From Viola odorata (lineage: Eukaryota > Streptophyta > Magnoliopsida > Malpighiales > Violaceae), in NCBI GenBank assembly GCA_963691705.1, contig OY829541.1, positions 12,146,564-12,210,563 of the forward strand: a stretch of 64,000 nucleotides of DNA, written 5' to 3'. The notes below the pieces were generated by a model. The model had not been told where the DNA came from. It did no database searches and saw only the letters and a program-made list of their open reading frames with translations. Below are positions 10,501-21,642 of the stretch, piece by piece. Numbering within the stretch: the first letter of the stretch is position 1; every line of letters begins with the position of its first letter. A program made the position numbers and the translations under genes.

Positions 10501-11347
10501 TCCATCATTTTACGTGTGCAATCGACTGTCATTTAAATTTTCGCACTCATAGAATTGCCTAGTTATTTCTCAAGCCGTCACTAACACTCTCGTTTTGTAG
10601 GTTAATTTCAAGCTTCGCTCGAAAGTACGCCTCACAAGTCCCTTTTATTTATTCGATGCTTTTCGCAAATATCAACTGCATGCATGATATATAGAACTGC
10701 TAGAATTAAAATCAACCCACATGAACAACGTGTTTAAAGAGTTGCTTAAAATGCCATGTTCATATGATTTTAAATTCTCGCTTGTATTGACTGCATGTAC
10801 ATGGGGACTTTCGATCCCACTTCAGTTTTTCACTTTAAAATCAATCATTTAAATTGGTACTCTGTTAGCCATCCATGTTAGGATCACGTAGTAACTAAGT
10901 TAATCATGCATGGCCCGATGATGAAAAAAAGAGGGCGCTCATTCAGTCTTACGGAAAATTCAGTCCCATCACGATCATAATAAAGACTAAAGTGACGATT
11001 CCTCTGAGGGCCCCCTTTTTCAAAACGCATTTCTCAAACACCTGTTTAAACACCTCTCTCATCAACCGGTAACCGTTTTCGGATGTGTCTCGGGTGCCTA
11101 ACACCTTCCCGAGACCATAATACGACCCCGAACCTTTGTCTGGGGTCCAGACCCCCTTTTTTGTGCCTTTAGTTTTTTACTTATTATATTTCCTATGCCA
11201 TGACAATTAGGGTTCCCTAGGCCTAGCAACCAAATTAGGGTGGCGACTTCATTGCATGCTGCGAGGCGTCCTTTTACGCCGAGCATCTGAAGGTCTCAAA
11301 TTTCGTTGCACACTCGCGAATTTTTTTTAAATTTCCGAGGCGCGATA

Positions 11348-12042
11348 CCCATCAGCTGGACTTGGCTACGCTGCGTAGCTCAGGAATTGCGGCCATCGGG
11401 GGCGATAACTCTGCTATCACTGCTTCATTCTTAGCCATTCATATGCTAACATCTTCCGAAGAACAAAACACTTTTGCTGCTGAGGGAGATAGAGAGCAAG
11501 TTGACTTACTGCGTTCTAATCTCTTTACCGGTCTCCTTCGGTTTCATCATTATACAGAGCGCATGTTGCAAAAGACGGCTGCCCTTGCCGCTTCCACGGA
11601 CAAACTTCCACAGAAGCAGTAAGAGAAGCAAAGGTTGCTGAGAGAGGGACAAGAGTGCATAAGGGCAATGGAAGTGGCCAAAGACGAGGCGAGAGAGGCG
11701 AGGCAACAGCTGGCCGATTCTACTACCGCTCTGTCAGCTGAACAGTTAAAGAGTATCACTCTTGAGGGAGAGAAAGTAGCTCTGGCGAGAGAGAGGGCCG
11801 CCTTGGAAGGAGAGAAGGCGGCACTTGAGAGAGAGACGGTAGTCAAATATCAGTGGTATGTTGAAAGGATTGTTGCCATCATGGCTGACTGTTTCATGGA
11901 GGTTCATGGAGAAGAATTTTACAAAGGTGACACCATTTCTGACGCCTTTTTGTGGAATTCCACTGATCTTAATGATGAAGGCTTCCACATAGCTAGGTCA
12001 AAGGGCTACCCGGGGCGGGAGAGCTCGGGGAATCAGTCATAG
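11348..12042 (+). pseudogene. aORF-2 of TatA-1, 3' part (first copy)
   Basis: This continues the aORF-2 frame after the OgreB LTR. It encodes a helical stretch (HMLTSSEEQNTF), an in-frame TAA at 11620-11622, then a long Glu/Ala/Lys-rich coiled coil (about 11635-11850) and the C-terminal block MADCFMEVHGEEFYK, which matches LVDCFEEVHGVDAYK at the C-terminus of the TatA-2 copy. It stops at 12040-12042. An almost identical second copy lies at 29117-29811, with the same TAA, so that stop predates the duplication. Probable role: oligomerisation through the coiled coil; the function is unknown. Confidence 0.7.
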
Positions 12043-13306
12043 GCGGAGTATCGTCGCCATCTTTTTGTGAGGATTAAATGTCATCCCCTTTTTGTCCATC
12101 TTTTTTGTATACTTTTTGCGACCCTTTGTGGGTGCTTTTACAACAGCGCTTTTATGATATTGGGTTCCTTTCTCATTGATTTTCTTTTTTGTACTTCTTT
12201 TTCTTTAAATTTCACTTAACACGCCCATCGCGCCATTATCATTCTGATTATGTTGACAGGCTTTGCCAGGTTCATTTTAACCGCTGCTTGGCATTGTCAG
12301 AAATGATATTCCACATAAAAGGAGTATCTGAAGTATCTTTCTTTCCCACAATCAGAAGAGATAACGAGTAGGGTCTTTAGGCCCTATTCCTCGAATCATG
12401 TAGGAATCAGTGCGATTGGCCTCTCATCAATTTCGTTCACGGGTCGCACAACTCCGTTGTTATCTCGAGCATCGATATCTCTGTTAGTCAGAAATATCCT
12501 GTACACTCTCAATTAATATTTATTAGTAAGAGATACGCGATAACGGACACGGGTTACCCGTAGGAGCCATCCGCTGCCATTTTAGAGTACAGGTGTCTCT
12601 TGTTATCGCTTTCTCAACCAGCTCACTTCGCCAGGGATTCCGCATCTGGTTACTCACTGGGATTTCATGATTCTTCGTGTTTCCACGTTACCACGAACGG
12701 CCGGAAAGTGCCTCTTCTTGGTGAGCCGTCTGATCAGGACAGGCCGTCACAAGGTTAGGACTTTTCACTTTCGGGCGTTGTCCTCGCACCCTGGAATCGT
12801 GCCCTCACTTAATGAGCCATCTATATTTGCCCGGTCACAAGGATAGGATTTTCACTTCCAAGATGGAGTTACTATTTCCCTGGGGCGTGCCTTTCCTTAA
12901 CGAGTCGTCTCCACGAGAACGGTCGGTATAAGGATTGGAATTTTCACTCCCAGGGATACCGGGGCGTGCCTCATCTTAGTGGGCCGCCTATATTAGCGCG
13001 GTTTACCAAAAGGAAAGGACTTTTCACTCCCGGGGGTGTCGGGACGTGCCTCGTCTCATGGCCCACACGTGTCTACCACGAGGATAGGACTTTTCACTCC
13101 CAACACTAAATATCAGGTGTGCCAGGGCGTGTCCTCACTTAGTGAGCCGTCTGATCAAGACCGATCATCACAAGGATAAGACTTTTCACTCCTGGCGACC
13201 CCTTTTCATCATCTGCACACACACACAGCCGCAAAACACAAAGAAGCTCACTATTTGAGCGTTAGTATGGGTTAGGGTTGGCGTTAATAAAATGTGCAGA
13301 GATAAA
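12043..13306. other. Convergent spacer of TatA-1 with GGACTTTTCACTCCC repeats (first copy)
   Basis: This lies between the 3' ends of aORF-2 (plus) and pol (minus). From about 12700 to 13200 a loose repeat recurs every 80-110 bp with the core 'aggacttttcactcc' plus GTGCC and CGTCT blocks. The same repeats are at about 30500-30965 and, reversed, at about 57430-57860 in TatA-2 ('gtgaaaagtcctatccttgt'). No ORF of note. A (CA)n microsatellite sits near 13208. Confidence 0.65.
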
Positions 13307-15022
13307 TCAAAGTCTAGCTTGATATAATTTTAAACGAGCAATATTCCAAGAGTTAGGTAAGGGGGTACCGTCGAGTGTCTCCACATGATACGCTTCCCTC
13401 CCGATAATACGGGTAACGCGGTATGAACCTTCCCAGTTCGAGCTGAGCTTTTCCCGGCGTTGACCGGTTGCTCGCTTGTCTTTGAGTACTAGGTCGCCTG
13501 CTTTCAATAACCGTTCTTTGACGCGCCTATTGTGATAACATGTCATCTTTTGTTTGTAATGTAGCATTTTCAGAAGAGCTTCCTCTTATAGTTCTGGCAG
13601 CGCGTCAAGGTTAGCTCGTAACCTTTCCTCATTCAGCTCTTCTCTGAAATAGGCTACTCGTAGACTCATAGTACCGATTTCCACGGGTACGACGGCCTAA
13701 GTATCGAAAGCCAGTGCGAATGGTGTTTCTCCCGTACTGGTTTTCGTGGTCATGCGATATGCTCACATCACATACGGTAACTCGTCTGCCCACTTCTTTT
13801 TGGATCCTTCTAGGTTCTTTTTAACACCGTTAAGGATGCTCCGGTTCATCACCTCTGCCTGACCATTGGTTTGCGGATGAGCCACGGAAAAGAACCTTTG
13901 CTCGATTCCGAACTCTACGTATTGGTCTCTGAAGAATTGGCTAGTTAATTGCGTTCCGTTATCGCTGACTAGCACACGGGGTACGCCAAATCGCATGATA
14001 ATTTGATGTTTGAAGAAACGCCTGATTTTCTCTGGTGTGATGTTAGTAACCGCCTCAGCTTCCGCCCATTTGGTAAAGTAGTCTAACGCCACGACCACAA
14101 ACTTTAACTGTGACCTCGCCTTTGGGAACGGTCCTAGGATATCGATCCCCCATTTCGCAAAAGGACAAGGAGCAATGATGTCATAAATTTGTGTGGCGGG
14201 TTGTCGAGGAATCTTGGAAAATTCCTGACACTTTTGGCAAGTTCGCACGTAATTATGGCCTATAGAACCAGTAGAACCCCGATCTAAAGACCTGCATAGC
14301 CAGGGTGCAACCGGATGCGTGCATGCCGCAAATTCCTTCGTGGATTTCACGGATGGTATGAAGACCCTCTTGTTCCGTTATACACCTGGCAGCTGGGTGA
14401 GAGAAATATCTCCGCATCAGTTCCCCGTTAAAGTACGTGCACCGTGCCGCTTGTTTTAGTACTTTCTTTTTCTCAGCATTATCTGTCGGTAGCTCATCAT
14501 GTTTCAAGTATTTTATGACGGGAATTCTCCAGTCATTTTCACTTTCTTCCACGCAGAGCGTCGCCTGTTCTTCCATAAAGGAAGGTACGAGTATCTCTCG
14601 GTAGTACACCCCTTTAGGTTTGGACGCTTGCGGGTTTGCCGCGAGTTTGGCGAGGTTATCTGCTTCAGCATTATCTTCTTGAGGAATGTGCTCGAAGCTG
14701 ACTTGTATGCCGCTTTTCTTTATTTCTATCAACTCACGTTTTACTTTGGCAAGGTATTGCACCATGATGGGCTCCCTGGCTTGAGAGTGTCCCAAGACTT
14801 GGTCTATTATCAGCTTGGAGTCTCCATAGATTTTCAACCGCAGGTCTCCCAACCTCCCTGAATCATGTATGCCTTTTATGCAGAAGTTTTTCCCTATCCT
14901 GAGCCCAGCTAATAGCGCTTCGTATTTTGCGGCGTTGTTAGATAACGGCTGCAGGATTCGGATGGCATATCGCACATGGATGCCGTGAGGCCCACTCATG
15001 AAGATTCCAGCTCCGGTAAGCT
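13307..15022 (-). pseudogene. TatA-1 integrase and partial RNase H (first, truncated copy)
   Basis: On the minus strand this encodes the second RNase H (KIYGDSKLIIDQ, EADNLAKLA), the integrase zinc region (REIHEGICGMHASG ... TCQKCQEF), the catalytic core (WGIDILGPF, LVSDNGTQL, NGQAEVMNRS, giving D, D and E) and the C-terminal part (LLKAGDLVLKDKR ... WNIARLKLY). A small deletion and frameshift near 14265 sits between the His pair and the Cys pair, and a TAA lies near 13595; both are shared with the copy at 31076-32790. The homology stops abruptly at 15022, inside RNase H, where the OgreB internal region begins. It is therefore a duplicated fragment of TatA-1, not a separate gene. Confidence 0.85.
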
Positions 15023-15140
15023 GTATATCCTCACTTGTATTTACTTTTTCTGTGTTTTTCCCTTTTTCAGGTTCACAATAGCTCCTCGAAAGCAAGCTAC
15101 TCCGCACAGGCTCCCCCTAACTAGACTTCAAAAATGAAAA

Positions 15141-17429
15141 ATGACTGAACCGGCCAAGACCGATGAAGCACTAATGGCTAGAATCATGGAGTTAGAGGAG
15201 CAAGTTAGGATAACTACAGAAAGAGCCACCAGGGCCGAAAAGGAAATAGATGAAGCTGTCGCCGAAGTACCACCGGGTTTTGATCTCCCTTAAACAAAAG
15301 GACCTCACTCTTCGCTCACCGTCGCAGGACCTTCCGTACTCCCGCCACTTTCTGGTCCCCCGGGCCATTGGAGATGGGTTAGTCCCTTCACTGTACCCAA
15401 CGTTGCGAGTCCTCCAGTTAAGACAGGTGAAGAGATCTTCCCGTCGCTTCAGTACCTTTCAATCAACCCTGCTGTGGACCCCAGCAAGAGCCAGGCCCAC
15501 CCAGAGGACCTGTATCTCCCTCCTATTCCTCCGAGCACAGTTCCCGGACCTGTGGGAACTCAGCTCCTCACTTTCAACCCAGCACAACCTCAGTTCTCAT
15601 CAGAACCAATGCTGCCCTTCGGTTCTAACCCCATCGGGGCCGAGAAACCAAAAAGTGACAGACTGAATCTTCTCGAGGAGAGACTCAGAGCAATCGAAGG
15701 GGCCGATCCATTCGATCCCACAGGTCCCGCCGACATGTGCATGGTCCCCGGGATCGTCATACCTCCGAAGTACAAGATCCCGGACTTCGAAAAATATACT
15801 GGGGTAGAATGCCCGAAGACCCACCTCAGAGCATACTGTAACAAGATGGCAGAGATGATCCACAACGAACCGTTGTTGATCCATTTATTCCGAGAAAGCT
15901 TGACCAAACACGCCCTAACTTGGTATATGGGGTTGGACAAAGCCAGGATCAGGACGTGGAGAGACCTATCTGATGCCTTCTACCGACAATACAAATTCAA
16001 CATGGAGGTGGCTCCTGACCGCGCCGACCTGTAAAATCTGGAAAAGAAAATCGGCGAGTCCGTGAAGACCTATGCGCAAAGATGGAGAGAGTTGGCTTCG
16101 AGAATCTCTCCACCCTTAAGCGACAAGGAACTCTTGTCGATTTTCTTGCACACCTTCAAAGCTCCCTACTACACCTACCTGATCTCGAACCCCTCAAACA
16201 GCTTCTCCGACATGGTCCTAATTGCCGAAAGAGTCGAGCAAGGGATTAAGTCTGGGCGAATCACGCATCCAACACCAGAGTCTGTACCAAAGAAAGCATC
16301 AGTCGTGAAAAGGGACGTCGGATTTGTCACTCCCCAAGTTAATCAGGGGCAGCCGTTTCTGCCACCACCGCCTTATTTGGTACCACCGCCGTATCAGCCG
16401 GCATCACTATATCAACCCACCTCCTTTCCTTTTAATTCACCACCAATCGCTAATATCCTACCTCAAAATCCTACTAATTTCCCACCACCTCTAGTGCAAA
16501 CATCACAACCTATGCAACCCAAACCATATAACCCACCAAAAGACCCAAATAACCAAAACACGACCAACAATCGGTGGAACCGAGAGCCTCCACCTCCTCT
16601 CCCTCTCCCTGCAGGAGAAATCTACAAACATCTCCTGGCGGCCGGACAGATCGTACCGGTTCCGGCTCAGCCTCAATTGCCTCCTTACCCAAAGTGGTAT
16701 GATCACAACGCAAGATGCGAATATCACGCTGGAACCCCAGGTCACACTCTGGAAAATTGCTTCGCATTCAAGGCAAAGGTCCATCACTTGATCAAAAGTG
16801 GATGGGTATCTTTCGAAGGATTAGCAAAAGGACCCAACACATCCACCAACCCTCTTCCCAATCATTCCCAAGGAAAGGGAGGGGTGAATGCCATCTCGGC
16901 AGGAGAAAGCAACGACCATTTATCTTCCGCATCGAGTTGGCCACAAGAACAGCTTTTCCAGGCCTTAGCTCGAGAGGGATATGTGCTATACTCAGGGGGC
17001 AATCCGAGTCACTGCATGTACTGCAAGGGGAGCGACGGTCACAAGATCCGAAGCTGCAAGTCGTTCGCAGAAAAGGTGAGACAACTCTCGAGTCTCGGGG
17101 TAATACAAACCCAGAAAGTGACCCCTGGGGAAGGATCAATCAACACGATCGGAGATGGATTTCCTATCCCGCATAACGCCAATGGAACCCCGCTCCAAAT
17201 GGTCCAGAAGAAAAGATCGACTTCATCGTGCAAGCGGTTCTCCGCGTGCCGCGACGAAGGCGACCGCGAGATTAACACCTTGGGCCAACCTTCCGGGAAG
17301 TTCGATACCTCGTTAGGTATTCGGCACCACCTTCCTATTCTAGCACAGTGCCCTTACTACCTTCTTGGGAATCCTCAGGCTCCGAGTCATACCCTTCACC
17401 GACATGGTCGCTTCCTCCGTTTCCTTTGA
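15141..17429 (+). pseudogene. gag: OgreB gag, two in-frame stops
   Basis: Gag forms the virus-like particle and packages the element RNA. ATG 15141 starts MTEPAKTDEALMARIMELEE, a charged helical N-terminus. The same frame runs to 17429 with TAAs at 15291-15293 and 16032-16034. The capsid-like core (about 15640-16300) contains PADMCMVPGIVIPPKYK, LTWYMGLD and YAQRWRELASRI, a pattern I know from Ogre gag. A Pro-rich stretch follows, then two zinc-knuckle-like motifs: CEYHAGTPGHTLENC (about 16717-16761) and CMYCKGSDGHKIRSC (about 17014-17058). Just upstream, 'aatagctcctcgaaagcaag' resembles the tail of another reading frame. The last part of this frame (after about 17280) runs over the start of a second, shifted gag piece. 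Confidence 0.75.
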
Positions 17430-17920
17430 AAGAGATCTACGCAAGCCTTTTGGCAGGCGGGCAGATTACACCATCCCCACTCTCTCCTCAATCCCTTCCT
17501 TACCCTAGGTTGTATGATCCAAAGGATAGCTGCGAATATCACGCTGGAGCCCCAGGTCACACTCTAGAAAATTGCTTCGCATTCAAAGAAAAAGTTAATC
17601 GCTTGATCAAAAGTGGATGGGTCTCCTTCGAGGGCTTGGCGAAAGGACCTGACACGGCCATCGACCCTCTCCCAAACCACGCCTCAGGAGGTGAAGATAT
17701 GAATGCTATTTCGATGGAAACAGTTGGGAAGAAGACTCGTGAGTTGGAGATAATTGACACCGTCAAGGATGGTCATCCCACCACTTGTTCACGCAAATAT
17801 AGGTCTCAAGCTGGGCCAGTAACAAGTGAATTTGCTGATATTGGGGGCATGACATGGAAGGCAGAATGTATCCCCACATCAGAGCCACATTCTCCCTCGC
17901 AGTCGGAGTCGTCAATATAA
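17348..17920 (+). pseudogene. Second gag 3' segment of OgreB (duplicated finger region, other frame)
   Basis: A 190-codon open stretch in a different frame from the main gag. It repeats the region around the first finger: KEIYASLLAGGQI corresponds to GEIYKHLLAAGQI, CEYHAGAPGHTLENC to CEYHAGTPGHTLENC, then SGWVSFEGLAKGP and NPLPNH/DPLPNH. The similarity spans about 95 residues (16614-16900 against about 17424-17712). The two copies are clearly diverged, so the extra copy is old or came from a related element by recombination. After the repeat the frame runs on with no protease-like motif (no D-S/T-G) and ends at 17920. Start codon unclear; it may be read only as part of gag by frameshift or splicing, or not at all. 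Confidence 0.6.
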
Positions 17921-18324
17921 ATCCTACCATGGTCAGTATAGCTTCAGATTCCTGTATTGATGCTCCGGGAGAAGAAGAATCGTCGCCTGGTTCAGTCATT
18001 TTCGTTAAGAAGTCAGGGGAGTCTGTGGGCAACTGGACCATCACCATGCTTCCGGATGTCTCTCCGTAATTTCTCATTTTGAAAAATATATATATGTTTT
18101 TGGCACGTTTTCTTACGAAAACATTTTTGTAGGGACTCCTGTTCCCTTTTGTTAAAAATCAATATATATGCAAATTTTCATTTTACGCATCTCTTTTTTC
18201 GCGCTTTTAATTTCAGGATGAGTGTTAGTTCGGATTGTCTTGATAAAACCTATGTCTTTACTGGCGAAGAAATCATCGCTACGACCGAAGACAATGCCGA
18301 AATCTCCGACGAACTGACCGTTTA
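17921..18324 (+). other. Gap between gag and pol of OgreB, intron-like
   Basis: AT-rich sequence with runs such as 'atatatatatg' (18090) and a pyrimidine-rich end 'cgcttttaatttcag' before GATGAG (about 18205-18222), a good 3' splice site. Ogre elements are known for an intron in this place, between protease and RT. After the site, about 35 codons read DKTYVFTGEEIIATTED before the frame breaks near 18322. I find no retropepsin motif here. Confidence 0.5.
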
Positions 18325-18366
18325 CTAGAAAGTTCAGAAAAGGAAATAACCCCTCATCGGGAGGAA

Positions 18367-21300
18367 TTGGACGAAGTAAACTTGGGGGCAAGCAATGAGA
18401 GTCAAAAACTGGTCAAGATCGGAACTACCCTGGATACGACTCAGAGAGAAAGGTTGATTTCTCTCCTCAAGGACTACTCTGATGTATTCGCATGGTCATA
18501 CGCCGACATGCCAGGTCTTGATCCCGGGATAGTTGAGCATCGTATTCCATTAAAACCTGAGTTTAAGCCTGTCAAGCAAAAACTTCGGAGGATGCATCCA
18601 GACATCCTTCTGAAAATCAAAGAAGAAGTTACCAAACAACTAGACGCGGGTTTTTTGAAAGTTGCGGAGTACCCAGAATGGATCGCCAACATAGTGCCAG
18701 TGCCTAAGAAAGATGGGAAGGTTCGCATGTGCGTGGACTTTCGGGATCTCAATCGAGCTAGCCCTAAAGACGACTTCCCTCTTCCCCATATCGACATCTT
18801 GGTAGATAGTGCCGCCAGAAATGACATGTTCTCTTTCATGGACGGATTCTCGGGGTACAATCAGATCAAGATGGCACCCGAGGACAGTGAAAAGATGACC
18901 TTCATCACGCCCTGGGGAACCTTCTGCTACAAAGTGATGCCCTTCGGATTAAAGAACGCAGGAGCCACGTACCAACGTGCTGCTGTCACCCTTTTCCACG
19001 ACATGATGCATAAAGAATTGGAAATATATGTCGACGACATGATAGCCAAGTCTCGCGGCACGCAAGATCATGTGGACATCCTGAGGAAGGTGTTCGAACG
19101 GTTGAGGCAATTTCGGCTACGGCTAAACCCAGCTAAGTGTACCTTCGGAGTGACTTCCGGGAAGTTATTGGGATTCATCGTCAGCAACAAAGGTATAGAA
19201 GTGGATCCTGATAAGATAAAAGCCATTCAGGAGCTACCCGCTCCCAGCACCGAAACGGAAGTACGAAGCTTTTTAGGACGCATCAACTACATCGCTCGCT
19301 TTATCAGCCAGTTAACACTTACCTGTGAGCCGATGTTCAAGATGCTAAGGAAACACGGAAATGCAGAATGGGACGAAGACTGCCAAAAAGCCTTCGAGAA
19401 AATCAAGATATATCTGCAAAGCCCACCGGTACTAGTTCCCCCGACGCCAGGACGGCCCTTGCTCATGTACATGGCAGTCACGGCTAGCGCCATGGGTTGC
19501 GTTTTGGGACAGCACGACGAGTCTGGAAGGCGTGAACAAGCTATCTACTACCTCAGCAAAAAATTCAACGAGTGCGAAATGCGCTACTCTATGTTGGAAC
19601 GAACTTGTTGCGCCCTAGCATGGTGCGCCCGAAGGCTCCGGCAGTACATGTTGTATTACACGACTTGGCTAATCTCTCGCATGGACCCCTTGAAATACAT
19701 TTTTGAAAAGCCGTACCTGTCAAGTCGCATTTGTAGATGGCAAGTCTTATTAGCTGAGCACGAGATCATCTATGTGACTCAGAAAGCGGTTAAAGCAAGC
19801 GCCCTCGCCGATCATGCCTCGGACGAGTACGAGTCGTTGAGCTTCGACTTCCCCGATGAAGACATCATAATGATTGAAGATGAGATCACAGAAAATCTCC
19901 GAGAAGACGATTGGTGGACCATGTTCTTCGACGGTGCGGTGAACCTCTCGGGCAAGGGAGTGGGAGCCGTGGTCATAGCCCTAGATGGCCGTCAATTCCC
20001 CATAGCATGCAAATTGAACTTCCCATGCACCAATAACGTCGCCGAGTATGAGGCATGCATCAGTGGTCTGACAGCAGCCATCGACTTAAAAGTAAAGAAG
20101 CTCCGAATCTTCGGCGATTCAGCACTCGTCATCTATCAAGCCCAGGATCTATGGCAGACACGGGATTCCAAGCTCATCCCTTATCAAAGGCTACTCACCC
20201 ATCTCACACGGGAATTCGAGGAAATCGAATTAGACCGAGTCGACAGAGAAAAGAACCGCTTCGCAGATGCATTAGCCACGTTGGCCTCAATGTTTAAGTT
20301 AGAATGCGGAGTAATGCTCCAACCATTGAGAGTGGAAGTAAAGGAAACTCCGGCATGTTGTGTCGCCTTGGAAGAGGAACCTGACGGCAAGCCATGGTTC
20401 TACGACCTAGTACAGTTCATTAGAAACCGGGAGTACCCACCGGGGGCAAGCCGGGTTAGCAAAAAGACCCTCCAACGCTTAGCACTAGACTTCTACCTCG
20501 ACGGCGAGGTTCTATATAAAAGGACAGCTGATGGAGCTTTGCTTCGCTGCGTCACCATGACCGAGGCAAAGAGAATCATAGCAGAGATCCACGAAGGGGT
20601 TTGTTCCACACACGCAAGTGGACACATGATGGCCAGGCAGATAATGAGGCAAGGTTATTTTTGGCTCACCATCGAACGAGATTGCATCAGCTATTTTTGG
20701 AAGTGCCACAAATTTCAAATCTATGCGGACCATCTCCACGTCCCTCCAGCCCCTCTCTTCAGCATGACGTCGCCTTGGCCTTTTGCAATGTGGGGAATCG
20801 ACATCATCGGCCAAATTCATCCAACAGCCTCTAATGGCCATCGCTTCATCCTCGTAGCAATCGACTATTTCACCAAATGGGTAGAGGCCACCTCTTACTC
20901 CAACATCACTCAGAAAACCACCATGCGATTCATTGAGAGAAATATCATTTGCCGTCATGGGGTCCCAGAAACCATCATCACGGACAACGGCACCAATCTC
21001 AACGGAAAGATGATTGACGATCTTTGCCAACGTTGGAAGGTGAAGCACCGAAACTCGTCACCATATCGACCAAAGATGAATGGCGCAGTCGAAGCAGCAA
21101 ACAAGAACCTGAATAGGATCATCCAAAAGATGGTAATCACTCACAAAGACTGGCACGACATGCTTCCCTTCGCACTACATGCTTATCGGATAGCAACCCG
21201 TACGTCCACAGGGGCAACTCCCTACTCATTAGTTTACGGCATGGAAGTCGTAATTCCCCTCGAGGTAGAAATTCCTTCTCTCAGAATCCTGGCAGAATCT

Positions 21301-21642
21301 GAAGTAGAAGAATCTGATTGGGCGAGAGTGAGGTACGAGCAGCTGAACCTCCTTCCCGAAAAGTGCTTGGCCGCTATCTGCCATGCGCAATTATATCAGC
21401 AAAGAATGGTCAACGCTTATAACAAGAAAGTGCGACCTCGCAAATTCGAGGCTGGGAATTTAGTGCTAAAGAAAATTCTCCCTCATCAGGAGGCCAGCAA
21501 AGGAAAGTGGGCCCCAAGGTACGAGGGCCCGTACCTGGTCAAAAGTGCATTCTCAGGGGGTGCCCTAATGCTAACAAACATGGATGGAGACGATCTCCCG
21601 AAACTGGTAAATGCCGATGCAGTCAAGAGATACTTCGCCTGA
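18367..21642 (+). CDS. pol: OgreB pol: reverse transcriptase, dual RNase H, integrase
   Basis: An intact 1091-codon ORF; the open frame reaches back to about 18300 and the listed start is a non-ATG codon, since translation would begin in gag. Order: RT (about 65-300; MCVDFRDLN 121-129, MPFGLKNAG 191-199, YVDD 221-224), first RNase H (about 360-485, with its first Asp lost, as is common in Tat), second RNase H (D522, E560, D584, D634), integrase with H742/H749, C773 or C780, and catalytic D812, D873, E909 (35 residues between D873 and E909). The C-terminal domain includes FEAGNLVLKK and KWAPRYEGPYLV. One oddity: the usual Cys-x2-Cys of the integrase finger reads KCHKF (20704-20715), so the second Cys (residue 783) is Phe. 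Protease is not in this ORF. The element was probably recently active but would need protease in trans. Confidence 0.88.
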   Translation: MDEVNLGASNESQKLVKIGTTLDTTQRERLISLLKDYSDVFAWSYADMPGLDPGIVEHRIPLKPEFKPVKQKLRRMHPDILLKIKEEVTKQLDAGFLKVAEYPEWIANIVPVPKKDGKVRMCVDFRDLNRASPKDDFPLPHIDILVDSAARNDMFSFMDGFSGYNQIKMAPEDSEKMTFITPWGTFCYKVMPFGLKNAGATYQRAAVTLFHDMMHKELEIYVDDMIAKSRGTQDHVDILRKVFERLRQFRLRLNPAKCTFGVTSGKLLGFIVSNKGIEVDPDKIKAIQELPAPSTETEVRSFLGRINYIARFISQLTLTCEPMFKMLRKHGNAEWDEDCQKAFEKIKIYLQSPPVLVPPTPGRPLLMYMAVTASAMGCVLGQHDESGRREQAIYYLSKKFNECEMRYSMLERTCCALAWCARRLRQYMLYYTTWLISRMDPLKYIFEKPYLSSRICRWQVLLAEHEIIYVTQKAVKASALADHASDEYESLSFDFPDEDIIMIEDEITENLREDDWWTMFFDGAVNLSGKGVGAVVIALDGRQFPIACKLNFPCTNNVAEYEACISGLTAAIDLKVKKLRIFGDSALVIYQAQDLWQTRDSKLIPYQRLLTHLTREFEEIELDRVDREKNRFADALATLASMFKLECGVMLQPLRVEVKETPACCVALEEEPDGKPWFYDLVQFIRNREYPPGASRVSKKTLQRLALDFYLDGEVLYKRTADGALLRCVTMTEAKRIIAEIHEGVCSTHASGHMMARQIMRQGYFWLTIERDCISYFWKCHKFQIYADHLHVPPAPLFSMTSPWPFAMWGIDIIGQIHPTASNGHRFILVAIDYFTKWVEATSYSNITQKTTMRFIERNIICRHGVPETIITDNGTNLNGKMIDDLCQRWKVKHRNSSPYRPKMNGAVEAANKNLNRIIQKMVITHKDWHDMLPFALHAYRIATRTSTGATPYSLVYGMEVVIPLEVEIPSLRILAESEVEESDWARVRYEQLNLLPEKCLAAICHAQLYQQRMVNAYNKKVRPRKFEAGNLVLKKILPHQEASKGKWAPRYEGPYLVKSAFSGGALMLTNMDGDDLPKLVNADAVKRYFA

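Larger units (their letters stand above)
7206..11347 (+). mobile_element. OgreB LTR (4142 bp), solo-like, flanked by CCCAT
   Basis: The LTR starts TGTTGATAC at 7206 and ends CGCGATA at 11347. CCCAT lies just before (7201-7205) and just after (11348-11352), a 5-bp target duplication in the coding region of aORF-2. The start and end match the LTR at 26235-29116, which follows a polypurine tract; that fixes the orientation as plus. It holds a perfect inverted repeat (7892-7937), a TATA box, a hairpin cluster (8564-8740), a 168-bp array (9196-10000) and a 54-bp array (10105-10500). No internal element sequence follows it directly: the next base is aORF-2 of TatA-1. A 4-kb LTR fits Ogre-type Tat elements. 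ORFs in it are not conserved genes. Confidence 0.88.

Noticed and set aside
13265..13290. GGGTTAGGG, telomere-like
   Set aside because: Only about one and a half units, shared by the spacer copies; no array.
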